From positions 434,001 to 498,000 of the forward strand of contig CANMUP010000003.1 of NCBI GenBank assembly GCA_947501105.1: a DNA stretch of 64,000 nucleotides, written 5' to 3'. Shown here piece after piece: positions 30,462 through 39,115 of this stretch. The notes below the pieces were generated by a model that was not told the DNA's origin, did no database searches, and was given only the letters and a program-made list of their open reading frames with translations. Each line of letters starts with the position of its first letter. Within the stretch, counting starts at the first letter, position 1. This DNA is from an uncultured Flaviramulus sp. Lineage in GTDB: Bacteria; Bacteroidota; Bacteroidia; Flavobacteriales; Flavobacteriaceae. The translations under genes were made by a program, and so were the position numbers.

Positions 30462-31372
30462 TAATCGTGTCTTGCGCCTTTAAAAATTCTAAAAATATGA
30501 AGCAGAGAAGGGAATACCGCATCCATTGATTCTTTTGCTCCTTTAGTAGATCCTGGTAATGCTAAAACCAAACTATCTTTATAAGTGCCAGCCACACTTC
30601 TTGACAACATAGAATAAGGAGTCCTTTCTTGTCCGTAGCTACGAATAGCTTCCTCAATACCTGGAATATTTCTGTCTAAAAGTGTTGCTAAAGCTTCTGG
30701 AGTTACATCGCGTTTTGATAAGCCTGTGCCTCCCGTAAAGATAATTAAATCGATACCTTGAGATTGATAGGCTTTTACTTTAGATTGAATAACATCGGCT
30801 TCATCTGGAATAACAGTGTATTCTGAAATAACAACATCACTTTCTTCCAACTTTTTAATAATAGCTTTTCCAGCTTTATCTTCTTTTTGTCCTGCTGAAA
30901 TAGTATCAGAACAAACTACAACTGCAGCGGTTATATCATTTCTAAATTTATCTTTAAAATCTGATTTCCCGCCTTTTTTATTCAATAACTTTATGGTTTG
31001 TATTTCAACACCTTTATCAATAGGCTTAAGCATGTCGTACATGTTTAATGCCACTACACTGGCACCATGCATCGCTTCAACTTCAACACCTGTTTTGTAA
31101 ATGGTTTTTATAGTGCATAAAACGGTGATTTCTAATCCACTAATTTCGTATTCTATTCCTGTAAATTCAATGGGTAGAGGGTGGCAGTCGGGTAATAAAT
31201 CTGGTGTTTTTTTAACACCTAATAATCCTGCTGCTTTACTCATAGCAAAAACATCTCCTTTTGGCACTGTTTTATTTTTAATCGCTTCAATAGTTTCTGG
31301 CTTACTTACTTTCACGACGGCTTGAGCAGTTGCAATCCTTAGGGTGTTTATTTTATGTGTGATGTCTACCAT
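30461..31372 (-). CDS. bifunctional molybdenum cofactor biosynthesis protein MoaC-MoaB
   Basis: N-terminal MoaC (LLPDCHPLPIEFTGIEY, VEVEAMHGASVVALNMYDMLK); C-terminal MoaB/MogA (IIFTGGTGLSKRDVTPEAL, LVLALPGSTKGAKESMD). Confidence 0.95.
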   Translation of the reverse strand: MVDITHKINTLRIATAQAVVKVSKPETIEAIKNKTVPKGDVFAMSKAAGLLGVKKTPDLLPDCHPLPIEFTGIEYEISGLEITVLCTIKTIYKTGVEVEAMHGASVVALNMYDMLKPIDKGVEIQTIKLLNKKGGKSDFKDKFRNDITAAVVVCSDTISAGQKEDKAGKAIIKKLEESDVVISEYTVIPDEADVIQSKVKAYQSQGIDLIIFTGGTGLSKRDVTPEALATLLDRNIPGIEEAIRSYGQERTPYSMLSRSVAGTYKDSLVLALPGSTKGAKESMDAVFPSLLHIFRIFKGARHD

Positions 31373-31375
31373 TAT

Positions 31376-31402
31376 GGTGTTTCGTTTATTCGTTTAACTG
31401 TT
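31376..31402 (+). repeat. left arm of imperfect inverted repeat flanking the four-helix-bundle gene
   Basis: GGTGTTTCGTTTATTCGTTTAACTGTT; partner at 31790-31815. Confidence 0.65.
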
Positions 31403-31759
31403 TAATTGAGATTTTCTTAAAGCATTAAGCTTATTAGAAATTTTTTCAATTTCAGTTCTAATATTTTGATAATCATCTTCGCTAATAAAACTTAATTCTT
31501 TAGCTATTATAATTTGATTAAGAACTTCCATTAATGAACTAAAAGCTAATGTTGTAAAATGAGCTTTATCCTTATTTGTATTTCTTGATGTGCCCTCTGC
31601 TAAGTTTGAAGCTATAGAAACAGAAGCACGTCTTAACTGGTTTGTTAATCCAAATTTTTCTTCGTTAGGAAATCCTTTTGTTATTTGGTATATAAGTTTT
31701 ATTAACTCTTTAGAATCAATCCAAACATTTAATTTTTCAAATGAAAATGTGTATGCCAT
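31394..31759 (-). CDS. four helix bundle protein (23S rRNA intervening-sequence protein / S23 family)
   Basis: FEKLNVWIDSKELIKLIYQITKGFPNEEKFGLTNQLRRASVSIASNLAEGTSRNTNKDKAHFTTLAFSSLMEV. Confidence 0.95.
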   Translation of the reverse strand: MAYTFSFEKLNVWIDSKELIKLIYQITKGFPNEEKFGLTNQLRRASVSIASNLAEGTSRNTNKDKAHFTTLAFSSLMEVLNQIIIAKELSFISEDDYQNIRTEIEKISNKLNALRKSQLNS

Positions 31760-31789
31760 TTTTTACTTTTTCTTATGATTAAACAAATC

Positions 31790-31815
31790 AACAATTAAAC
31801 GAAAAACAAAACACC
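31790..31815 (-). repeat. right arm of imperfect inverted repeat flanking the four-helix-bundle gene
   Basis: Reverse complement GGTGTTTTGTTTTTCGTTTAATTGTT aligns with 31376-31402 (1 gap, 2 mismatches). Confidence 0.65.
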
Positions 31816-32258
31816 TATGTGTTTTGTTTCCATTGATGTGTTTCGTCTTCAAAAATCTCTTTCCCAAATACAGGAACATCTGCTTTTATGGCTTCAACAA
31901 TATATTCCAAAGCTTCAAAAACAACTTTGCGTCTTGGTGATGATACAAATACAAATAAACATATTTCTCCAGTACTAACTTTTCCTAAGCTATGATAAAT
32001 GTGCATGCATGTGAGATCAAACTTTTCAAAAGCAGATTCTCTAATCTCATAAAACTTACTGTTTGCCATATCTTCATAAGCCGTATATTCAATTGCAGAC
32101 ACTGTTTTTCCATCAATTACATCAGCTCTTACTTGCCCAAGAAAAATGTTATGCGCACCAATACTTGTTTTCGTTTGATGTTTATATATTGAGTTGCCTA
32201 TAAATTCTGAATTTATTGCGCCTTCTTTAAATACGCTTTTAGGTTTTTTATTATTCAT
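31815..32258 (-). CDS. moaE: molybdopterin synthase catalytic subunit
   Basis: GAHNIFLGQVRADVIDGKTVSAIEYTAYEDMA; HSLGKVSTGEICLFVFVSSPRRKVVFEALEYIVEAIKADVPVFGKEIFED. Confidence 0.95.
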   Translation of the reverse strand: MNNKKPKSVFKEGAINSEFIGNSIYKHQTKTSIGAHNIFLGQVRADVIDGKTVSAIEYTAYEDMANSKFYEIRESAFEKFDLTCMHIYHSLGKVSTGEICLFVFVSSPRRKVVFEALEYIVEAIKADVPVFGKEIFEDETHQWKQNT

Positions 32259-33333
32259 TTGATGATACTTTTGTATAATTATTTAATACTATGGCTCCTT
32301 CTTTTAAGCTGAAGCAGTTTGCGATGTTGAGCTCATTTAATATTTGAGTAGCTCGCTTACTTCTAACCCCAGATTGGCAAAAAAGCACTTTCTTTTTATC
32401 TGAATTAATTTTGCTTAAACTATGCTCTAGTTGACTAAGAGGAATATGTGAAACTTTTATATTTTCAATTTTTGGTTGTTCGTGTGATTCTCTAATATCT
32501 ATAAATTGAATATTTTCTTCAGAAATTATATCATCAATTGAAACTTCTAAAACTTCAATTTCACAATTAATATTGATTTGCTTATTGTAAAAGTTGTTCT
32601 TTTCTTCTAAAATAGATTGAATAATAGCTTCATTTCTGTTTACTTTTAAAGTTGAAACTTTAGAGGTTAAAGCATTGTAAAACAAAAGGCTCCCCGAAAG
32701 CACATCTCCAATACCTAAAATAATTTTCAAAGCTTCATTAGCCTGCATACTACCAATAATTCCAGGAAGCACACCCAATACACCAATTTCTGAACAATTT
32801 GGTACCGTACCTTTTTGTGGTGGGTTTGGAAATAAACACCTATAACTTGGTCCATTTTTATAGTTAAAAACAGATACCTGTCCTTCAAACTTATAGATAG
32901 CTCCAAACACCAAAGGCTTATTTGTAATAATACAAGTGTCGTTTACGAGATAACGCGTTTCAAAGTTGTCTGACCCGTCAACAATAATATCGTACTGATT
33001 AAATAAATCGATGGCGTTTTGATAATTGAGTTGAAAAGGGTAGGCTGTTATAGAAATAGAATCATTTAAATCCTCTAACCTTTCTTTAGCAGCAATGGCT
33101 TTGTTTTTTGCTAAGCTAGATGTGCCAAATAAAACTTGACGTTGCAAATTAGAAGCTTCTACAACATCAAAGTCTATGATACCGATAGTGCCAATTCCAG
33201 CTCCAGTTAAATATTGCAAAACGGGGCATCCCAAACCTCCAGCACCAATGACTAAAACTTTAGCATTGGAAATTTTGTCTTGGCCAACTTGACCAACTTC
33301 GGATAAAATGATATGTCTGTTGTATCTACTCAT
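32251..33333 (-). CDS. HesA/MoeB/ThiF family adenylyltransferase fused to a rhodanese domain
   Basis: GAGGLGCPVLQYLTGAGIGTIGIIDFDVVEASNLQRQVLF; CLFPNPP; C-terminal FCQSGVRSKRATQIL rhodanese loop. Confidence 0.95.
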   Translation of the reverse strand: MSRYNRHIILSEVGQVGQDKISNAKVLVIGAGGLGCPVLQYLTGAGIGTIGIIDFDVVEASNLQRQVLFGTSSLAKNKAIAAKERLEDLNDSISITAYPFQLNYQNAIDLFNQYDIIVDGSDNFETRYLVNDTCIITNKPLVFGAIYKFEGQVSVFNYKNGPSYRCLFPNPPQKGTVPNCSEIGVLGVLPGIIGSMQANEALKIILGIGDVLSGSLLFYNALTSKVSTLKVNRNEAIIQSILEEKNNFYNKQININCEIEVLEVSIDDIISEENIQFIDIRESHEQPKIENIKVSHIPLSQLEHSLSKINSDKKKVLFCQSGVRSKRATQILNELNIANCFSLKEGAIVLNNYTKVSSNE

Positions 33334-33340
33334 AATTTAA

Positions 33341-33574
33341 TCAACCACCGGCAAAAGGTGGCAATAAAGCTATTTCGCTTCCTGTTATTTCTGTGTTATC
33401 GAAAACCAACTCTTGATTTTGTGCGACTTGAAAATCTTTACTTTTTAAAGCATCATATTTTGAATAAAGTATATCTAAAAGTTCTGAAACTAGCCGACCT
33501 GAAAACTCCATTGACTCTTCATTTTGCTTAGTAATTTCAGCTATTTGACCAAAATATTTAATTGTTATGAACAT
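33341..33574 (-). CDS. moaD: MoaD/ThiS family sulfur carrier protein
   Basis: 77 aa, C-terminal ALLPPFAGG. Confidence 0.92.
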   Translation of the reverse strand: MFITIKYFGQIAEITKQNEESMEFSGRLVSELLDILYSKYDALKSKDFQVAQNQELVFDNTEITGSEIALLPPFAGG

Positions 33575-34142
33575 TTTCTATTTGTTTTAATTCTTCTTTC
33601 GTATTTACATTCATAGTTGTGTTATATGCATTAGCATTTAATAAAATGCTTTTCACTTTACACTGATTAACTGCAAACCGTAAACGCCTTTCTCCACTTT
33701 GTAATACCCTGTAAAATGTGTTTTCGCAATCTTTTTTATATAGAGCTATGAGCGGCATGGCTTTACCGTTACTTTCAATTTGAATAATTTCTGATACATC
33801 ATCAACCCCATTTATTAATTCTTGCAAAATTTCTGTTTTGATAAGTGGGATATCACAACTTAGAACTAAGTTAAATGAAGATAATGATGCTTTTAATCCA
33901 GAATATATTCCAGATACTGGCCCTGCATTTTTAATATCGTCTTCAATTCGTTTGTAACCAAAAGCATTATAATCAGGATTGTCTGAGACAATTATAATTT
34001 CAGACACCAAGGGTTGTAAAGCATCAATACTATATTGAATAAATGGTTTACTGCTTAGCTTTAAAAGGCCCTTGTCTGTTCCCATTCTAGAACTTTTCCC
34101 ACCAGCCAAAATAATTCCCGTTATGTCTTTTTTATTAATCAT
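33558..34142 (-). CDS. mobA: molybdenum cofactor guanylyltransferase
   Basis: GIILAGGKSSRMGTDKGLL; GPVSGIYSGL; LSCDIPLIKTEIL. Confidence 0.93.
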   Translation of the reverse strand: MINKKDITGIILAGGKSSRMGTDKGLLKLSSKPFIQYSIDALQPLVSEIIIVSDNPDYNAFGYKRIEDDIKNAGPVSGIYSGLKASLSSFNLVLSCDIPLIKTEILQELINGVDDVSEIIQIESNGKAMPLIALYKKDCENTFYRVLQSGERRLRFAVNQCKVKSILLNANAYNTTMNVNTKEELKQIENVHNN

Positions 34143-34883
34143 TTAAGTGAAAAATAATTTAACACTAGCAATCATTAACACGAATGCTAGCATGTATTGT
34201 AAATTTCTGTTATTTATCTTTTTACTTCCATAGTAACCTCCTAAAACACCTCCAATAAGAGCAATGACTACCAGAACAAAAGAAGCCTTTTCTATGACAA
34301 CACCACTGCTTAATTGACCAATAAGACCAGACGCTGAATTAACCCAAATAAATAAGGCAGAAACAGCCGCAGCTTCTTTCATTTTTCCCCAATGTAATAA
34401 TAGGATAATTGGGGTTAGTATAATGCCGCCACCAATACCAATTAATCCAGAGAAAAACCCAATAACGCCTCCAACAATTAGTCCTTGCCACAACTTCATC
34501 GATTTAATAGATTGACTTTCTTTACCAAAAACGTTCAGCATTTTTAGAATTGCAAAAATCAATAATATGGCTAATATCTTTTTGTATAAGGTAGCATCAA
34601 CTTCAATTCTACCTCCAAAAAAGGCTAATGGTATGGATGTGATTGCAAATGCTATAAATAATTTTTTATTAAAATGACCTTCTTTATAGTAATAGTAAAA
34701 CGATATTCCTGCTACAAAAATATTTAGAAGTAGGGCAGTGGGTTTCATGCTTTCTGGTGCAAATGAAAATAGAGCCATAAGTGCTAAATAGCCACTGGCG
34801 CCACCATGTCCTACACTTGAATATAGAAACGATACTATAGGTAGAATTAGTAAAAAAAGGTATATGTTTTCGTTTTCAAGCAT
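34143..34883 (-). CDS. TauE/SafE family sulfite exporter-like permease
   Basis: Polytopic; SVGHGGASGYLALMALF and GFFSGLIGIGGGIILTPIIL repeats. Confidence 0.92.
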   Translation of the reverse strand: MLENENIYLFLLILPIVSFLYSSVGHGGASGYLALMALFSFAPESMKPTALLLNIFVAGISFYYYYKEGHFNKKLFIAFAITSIPLAFFGGRIEVDATLYKKILAILLIFAILKMLNVFGKESQSIKSMKLWQGLIVGGVIGFFSGLIGIGGGIILTPIILLLHWGKMKEAAAVSALFIWVNSASGLIGQLSSGVVIEKASFVLVVIALIGGVLGGYYGSKKINNRNLQYMLAFVLMIASVKLFFT

Positions 34884-35222
34884 TTATAGGGTTTTAATTT
34901 TTTCAAGCTGTTTGTCTAAAAACGCCCAGCATTTTTTGTTAATCTCATCAAAAGTTATCACCAAGGATTTACCGTATTCTGTCAATTCGGCACCACCACC
35001 ACCTTTACCACCAATGCTGTTTATGGTTACGGGTTGCTTTGCAGATTTATTCACAGAATCGATAAGATTCCAAGCTTTTTTATAGGAAATATTTAAAGAT
35101 TTTGCAGCTTTTGAAAGCGAGCCAGTTTCGTCAATTGCCTTTAGTAATTGCACACGGCCTTCTCCTAAAAGTACTTTGTTTTTAGATTCAATCCAGATTC
35201 TGCTTTTAATTTTATAACTCAT
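34884..35222 (-). CDS. ModE N-terminal-type winged HTH regulator (no molybdate-binding domain)
   Basis: GRVQLLKAIDETGSLSKAAKSLNISYKKAWNLIDSVN ... GGKGGGGAELTEYGKSLV; 112 aa. Confidence 0.92.
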   Translation of the reverse strand: MSYKIKSRIWIESKNKVLLGEGRVQLLKAIDETGSLSKAAKSLNISYKKAWNLIDSVNKSAKQPVTINSIGGKGGGGAELTEYGKSLVITFDEINKKCWAFLDKQLEKIKTL

Positions 35223-35233
35223 AATTCTGCTTT

Positions 35234-36412
35234 TTAAATGGGTAATAGAATAGTGTTTACTGAATCATTGGGTTCTATGGTATTAATTTCTTCGGATATA
35301 AAAACTAAAGCATTGGATATCGCAAAAGTTTGTAGCATCGATGAATTTTGACCTTCTAAAACTTCAACTTTGCCTTCATTATGAATAGCTTTTAAAAACT
35401 GAGGTCTATCTCCCTTTTTTTTGAAATTTGATATAGAATTTGCATTTACTCGAGGTAATTCCAAAGTCTTTCGATTCATCATGTTTTGTAATGCTATGTA
35501 TACATAAACATAAAAACAAGACAATGCAGCTGCAGGGTTTCCTGGAAGAGCAAATACCAGAGTGTTATCTTTTTTTCCAAAAAATAAAGGCTTTCCTGGT
35601 TTCTGTTTTACTTTGTAAAAAAGCTCATCTACCTTAAGTTCATTTAAAGCTTTTCCAACAAAGTCGTAATCGCCAACAGAAATACCACCAGTAATAAGGA
35701 CTAAATCATTTTCATTAATTACTGAATTAAGTTTCTCTACGGTTTTTATATAATCATCTTCTACCTTATGAACTGTTATATCATAAAATTTTAAACTGTA
35801 GAGAGCACTTAATAGCATTTTAGAATTGCTTTCATAAATTTTGCCATAAGTCAATGCTTCTCCAACCTCAATCAATTCATTTCCAGTAGTAACGATAGCT
35901 ATATTTGGTTTTTTATAAACTGAAACCTTAGTGATTCCCAAAGAAATCAAATAACCTATGGCTGCTGGTGTTAGTTTGCTGCCTTTTTTTAAAGCGATGT
36001 CTCCTTGTTTTACTTGTTCACCGGAAGGGCGAATGTTAAGTCCTAATGAAACTTGATGTTCAATGGTAATAGAGCTTCCATCCGATTGTACTTTTTCCTG
36101 CATCATAATAGCATTTGCAGAATCTGGAACTGGAGCGCCTGTAAAAATCCTAACGGCCTCACCGTGTTTCAAAATAGGTTGATTTGCATCACCAGCTTTA
36201 ATTTCTCCAATAAGCTTATATTTTAAACCTTCATGTAAGCATATTGCATACCCATCCATAGCAGATTGTCTAAACGGGGGCATGTTTATAGGAGAATAAA
36301 CATCTTTATATAACACGTATCCACCAGCTTTTTCAATTGGCTTTATAGTCTCTTTTAATATAGGTTTGCTGTTGCTTTTAACAAACTGAATAGCTTCTTC
36401 TACGGAAATCAT
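35234..36412 (-). CDS. moeA: molybdopterin molybdenumtransferase
   Basis: MPPFRQSAMDGYAI, RIFTGAPVPDSANAIMMQE, ITGGISVGDYDFV, FALPGNPAAALSCFYVYV. Confidence 0.97.
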   Translation of the reverse strand: MISVEEAIQFVKSNSKPILKETIKPIEKAGGYVLYKDVYSPINMPPFRQSAMDGYAICLHEGLKYKLIGEIKAGDANQPILKHGEAVRIFTGAPVPDSANAIMMQEKVQSDGSSITIEHQVSLGLNIRPSGEQVKQGDIALKKGSKLTPAAIGYLISLGITKVSVYKKPNIAIVTTGNELIEVGEALTYGKIYESNSKMLLSALYSLKFYDITVHKVEDDYIKTVEKLNSVINENDLVLITGGISVGDYDFVGKALNELKVDELFYKVKQKPGKPLFFGKKDNTLVFALPGNPAAALSCFYVYVYIALQNMMNRKTLELPRVNANSISNFKKKGDRPQFLKAIHNEGKVEVLEGQNSSMLQTFAISNALVFISEEINTIEPNDSVNTILLPI

Positions 36413-36466
36413 ATTTACTTCTCGTTATGTATGAACAAATATAGCGAATTCATTTTTTAATACAAT

Positions 36467-36479
36467 ATGACATTTGTCA
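36467..36479. promoter_or_regulatory. FNR/CRP-like palindrome between moeA and napD
   Basis: ATGACATTTGTCA; near-identical to 43194-43206. Confidence 0.5.
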
Positions 36480-36540
36480 GTTTATTTTTTAATAAATTGG
36501 TAGAGATTTACACTTTTTAATATAGATAAATGAATTTCTT

Positions 36541-36783
36541 ATGCCTATAAAAAGTTACTTAGTTCATCCTCAAGTTGGTAGAAAAGTAGAACTTTTAGAT
36601 GCATTATCAGCATTTGAAGAGTGTGAGGTTATGCCAGCAACAAATGAAGATATTTTAGTATTAGTAACTGATACTATAGATGAAGCTTCTGAAGAACTCC
36701 TTAAAGAGAAAATTGAAAAAATAGAAAGCCTAAAATTGTTAGCAATGGTTTCAGGTTTTAACAGTCCACAAAATCAGCAATAA
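36541..36783 (+). CDS. napD: NapD-like chaperone
   Basis: 80 aa, ferredoxin-like small protein (VHPQVGRKVELLDALSAFEECEVMPATNEDILVLVTDT) immediately upstream of napA. Confidence 0.78.
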   Translation: MPIKSYLVHPQVGRKVELLDALSAFEECEVMPATNEDILVLVTDTIDEASEELLKEKIEKIESLKLLAMVSGFNSPQNQQ

Positions 36784-36784
36784 C

Positions 36785-39112
36785 ATGTATAACTCATTAT
36801 CAAACAGAAGAAGTTTTATAAAAAAAATGGCAAGGCTATCTGCAATGGCTGCAGCAGCATCTATGTTTCCTGGAATAATGTTTGCCAGCGAACAAGAAGA
36901 AGGGATTCCTGAAGGAGCGAATCTAGATTGGAAAAAAGGACCTTGTAGATTTTGCGGTGTAGGTTGTGGTATTTTGGTAGGTACAGAAAACGGAAAAGCT
37001 GTGGCTGTAAAAGGTGACCCAAATTCTTCAGTTAACAAAGGATTGCTTTGTGTTAAAGGTTATCATCAAACTATGTGTATTCAATCTAAAGATAGATTAA
37101 CACATGCTTTAGTTAAGAAAAACGGAACATATGTAAAAACGCCAATTAATGAGGCTTTAGATATTGTTGCTAATAAAATGAAGGATACCATTGCGGCACA
37201 CGGAAAAGATTCGGTTGCGATGTATACCTCTGGACAATCTACTATTCCAGAAGGTTATGTGGCTTCAAAATTAATGAAAGGAGCTATTGGTACTAATAAC
37301 CTTGATTGTAATGCGCGTTTGTGTATGGCTAGTGCTGTAGCTGGGTTTTTAACCTCTTTTGGTGCAGACGAACCTATGGGTTGTTATGAAGATATAGATC
37401 ATGCAGATTATTTTATTACTTGGGGAAACAATATGGCAGAAATGCATCCCGTATTATTTTCTAGAATATTAGAGCAAAAAGCAAGACGAGGCGCAAAAAT
37501 TATTGATTTTGCTACAAGAACAACACGTTCTAGTACAGCTTCGGATAGGTCAATTTTATTTGAACCTCAAACCGATTTAGCTGTTGGAAATGCTATTTGC
37601 TATGAAATAGTTAACAATGGCTGGGTTAATAAATCATTTATTGAAAAACACTGTAATTTTAGTAAAGGACTTACTAAAATGGGTTATGGCTTGGAAGATA
37701 AATATAAATTTAAAGATAAACCCGAAAAAATAGATTTTGATCAATACAGAATCTTTTTAGAAGATTATACGCCTGAAAAAGTTGCTAAATATTCTAAAGT
37801 ATCAGTAAAAGATATTAAGTATTTAGCATCAATCTATGGTAATCCTAATAAAAAAGTAATGTCGCTTTGGTGTATGGGAGTAAATCAGCACACTAGAGGA
37901 ACATGGATGAACAATATTATTTATAACATTCACTTGTTAACAGGTAAAATTTCACAACCTGGTAATAGCCCATTCTCATTAACAGGACAACCTTCTGCTT
38001 GCGGTACTGCTCGCGAAGTAGGAACTTTTACGCACAAACTTCCAAAAGGTGTGGTAATGAATCCGAAGCACAGAGAATTAGCTGCAAAAATTTGGAAAGT
38101 TCCAGTAGAAAGAATTCCATCTAAGCCAACCTATCATACCACCGAAATGTTTAGAGCTGTAGATAGGGGAGATATTAAATTTATTTGGACACAAGCTGTA
38201 AACCCATTAGTATCATTGCCAAAAACAAGTCGTTACCGTCCAGCAATGGAAAAAGAGTCTTGTTTTGTTGTAGTTTCTGATGTGTTTCCAACACCCACGT
38301 CTGATGTTGCCGATGTGATTTTACCAGCAGCATGGCATATTGAAAAATCTGGATTGTATGGAAATTCAGAACGGAGAACACAACATTGGGACAAAATGGT
38401 AGAAGGGCCTGGTGATACCACACCAGATGCGTGGATGTTTATTGAAGTCGCAAAACGTATGGGCTTTGGTGATTTGTTTCCGTATAGTAAAGAAAACCAT
38501 GTAGAAGAAATATACAATGAGTACCGTCAATTCCACGAAGGAAAAAAACACGGAATGGCACCGCTTGAAGTTTTGAAAAAAGAATCTGGAGCTATATGGC
38601 CATATGTAGACGGTAAATCTACGCAATGGCGTTTTAATGCGAAATATGACCCTGCTTGTTCTAACGATGAAGATTTTCATTTTTATGGAAAACCTGATGG
38701 TAAGGCAGTAATTTGGCAACGTCCCTATGAACCGGCACCAGAATCGCCAGATAGCGAATATCCTTTCTGGTTAAATACGGGGCGTGTCATAGAACACTGG
38801 CATACAGGTTCAATGACACGTAGAATACCTGTGCTCCATAAAGCTATGCCACATGCGTACGTAGAATTTCATCCAGAAGATGCTAAAGCATTAAGTATTA
38901 GAAATGGTGAAAACATAAAAGTAACATCGAGAAGAGGTTCTTGTGTATTACCAGCGTCTATAAATGAAAGGGGATTACCAACTAAGGGACAAGTTTTTGT
39001 GCCTTTCTTTGATGAGAACATGCTAATTAATGATGTGACTCTTGATGCTTTTTGCCCAATTTCCAAAGAGCCCGATTTTAAAAAATGTGCTGTTAAAGTT
39101 GAAAAAGCTTAA
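36785..39112 (+). CDS. napA: periplasmic nitrate reductase catalytic subunit
   Basis: Tat motif NRRSFIKK; CRFCGVGCGILVGTENGKAVAVKGDPNSSVNKGLLCVKGYH; NARLCMASAVAGF; HTGSMTRRIPVLHKAMPHAYVEFHPEDA. Confidence 0.95.
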   Translation: MYNSLSNRRSFIKKMARLSAMAAAASMFPGIMFASEQEEGIPEGANLDWKKGPCRFCGVGCGILVGTENGKAVAVKGDPNSSVNKGLLCVKGYHQTMCIQSKDRLTHALVKKNGTYVKTPINEALDIVANKMKDTIAAHGKDSVAMYTSGQSTIPEGYVASKLMKGAIGTNNLDCNARLCMASAVAGFLTSFGADEPMGCYEDIDHADYFITWGNNMAEMHPVLFSRILEQKARRGAKIIDFATRTTRSSTASDRSILFEPQTDLAVGNAICYEIVNNGWVNKSFIEKHCNFSKGLTKMGYGLEDKYKFKDKPEKIDFDQYRIFLEDYTPEKVAKYSKVSVKDIKYLASIYGNPNKKVMSLWCMGVNQHTRGTWMNNIIYNIHLLTGKISQPGNSPFSLTGQPSACGTAREVGTFTHKLPKGVVMNPKHRELAAKIWKVPVERIPSKPTYHTTEMFRAVDRGDIKFIWTQAVNPLVSLPKTSRYRPAMEKESCFVVVSDVFPTPTSDVADVILPAAWHIEKSGLYGNSERRTQHWDKMVEGPGDTTPDAWMFIEVAKRMGFGDLFPYSKENHVEEIYNEYRQFHEGKKHGMAPLEVLKKESGAIWPYVDGKSTQWRFNAKYDPACSNDEDFHFYGKPDGKAVIWQRPYEPAPESPDSEYPFWLNTGRVIEHWHTGSMTRRIPVLHKAMPHAYVEFHPEDAKALSIRNGENIKVTSRRGSCVLPASINERGLPTKGQVFVPFFDENMLINDVTLDAFCPISKEPDFKKCAVKVEKA

Positions 39113-39115
39113 GAC

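Noticed and set aside
30461-31372. MoaC-MoaB fusion considered as a missed stop or assembly error
   Set aside because: Both domains are complete in one continuous frame, and MoaC-MoaB fusions are known in Bacteroidota-type genomes.
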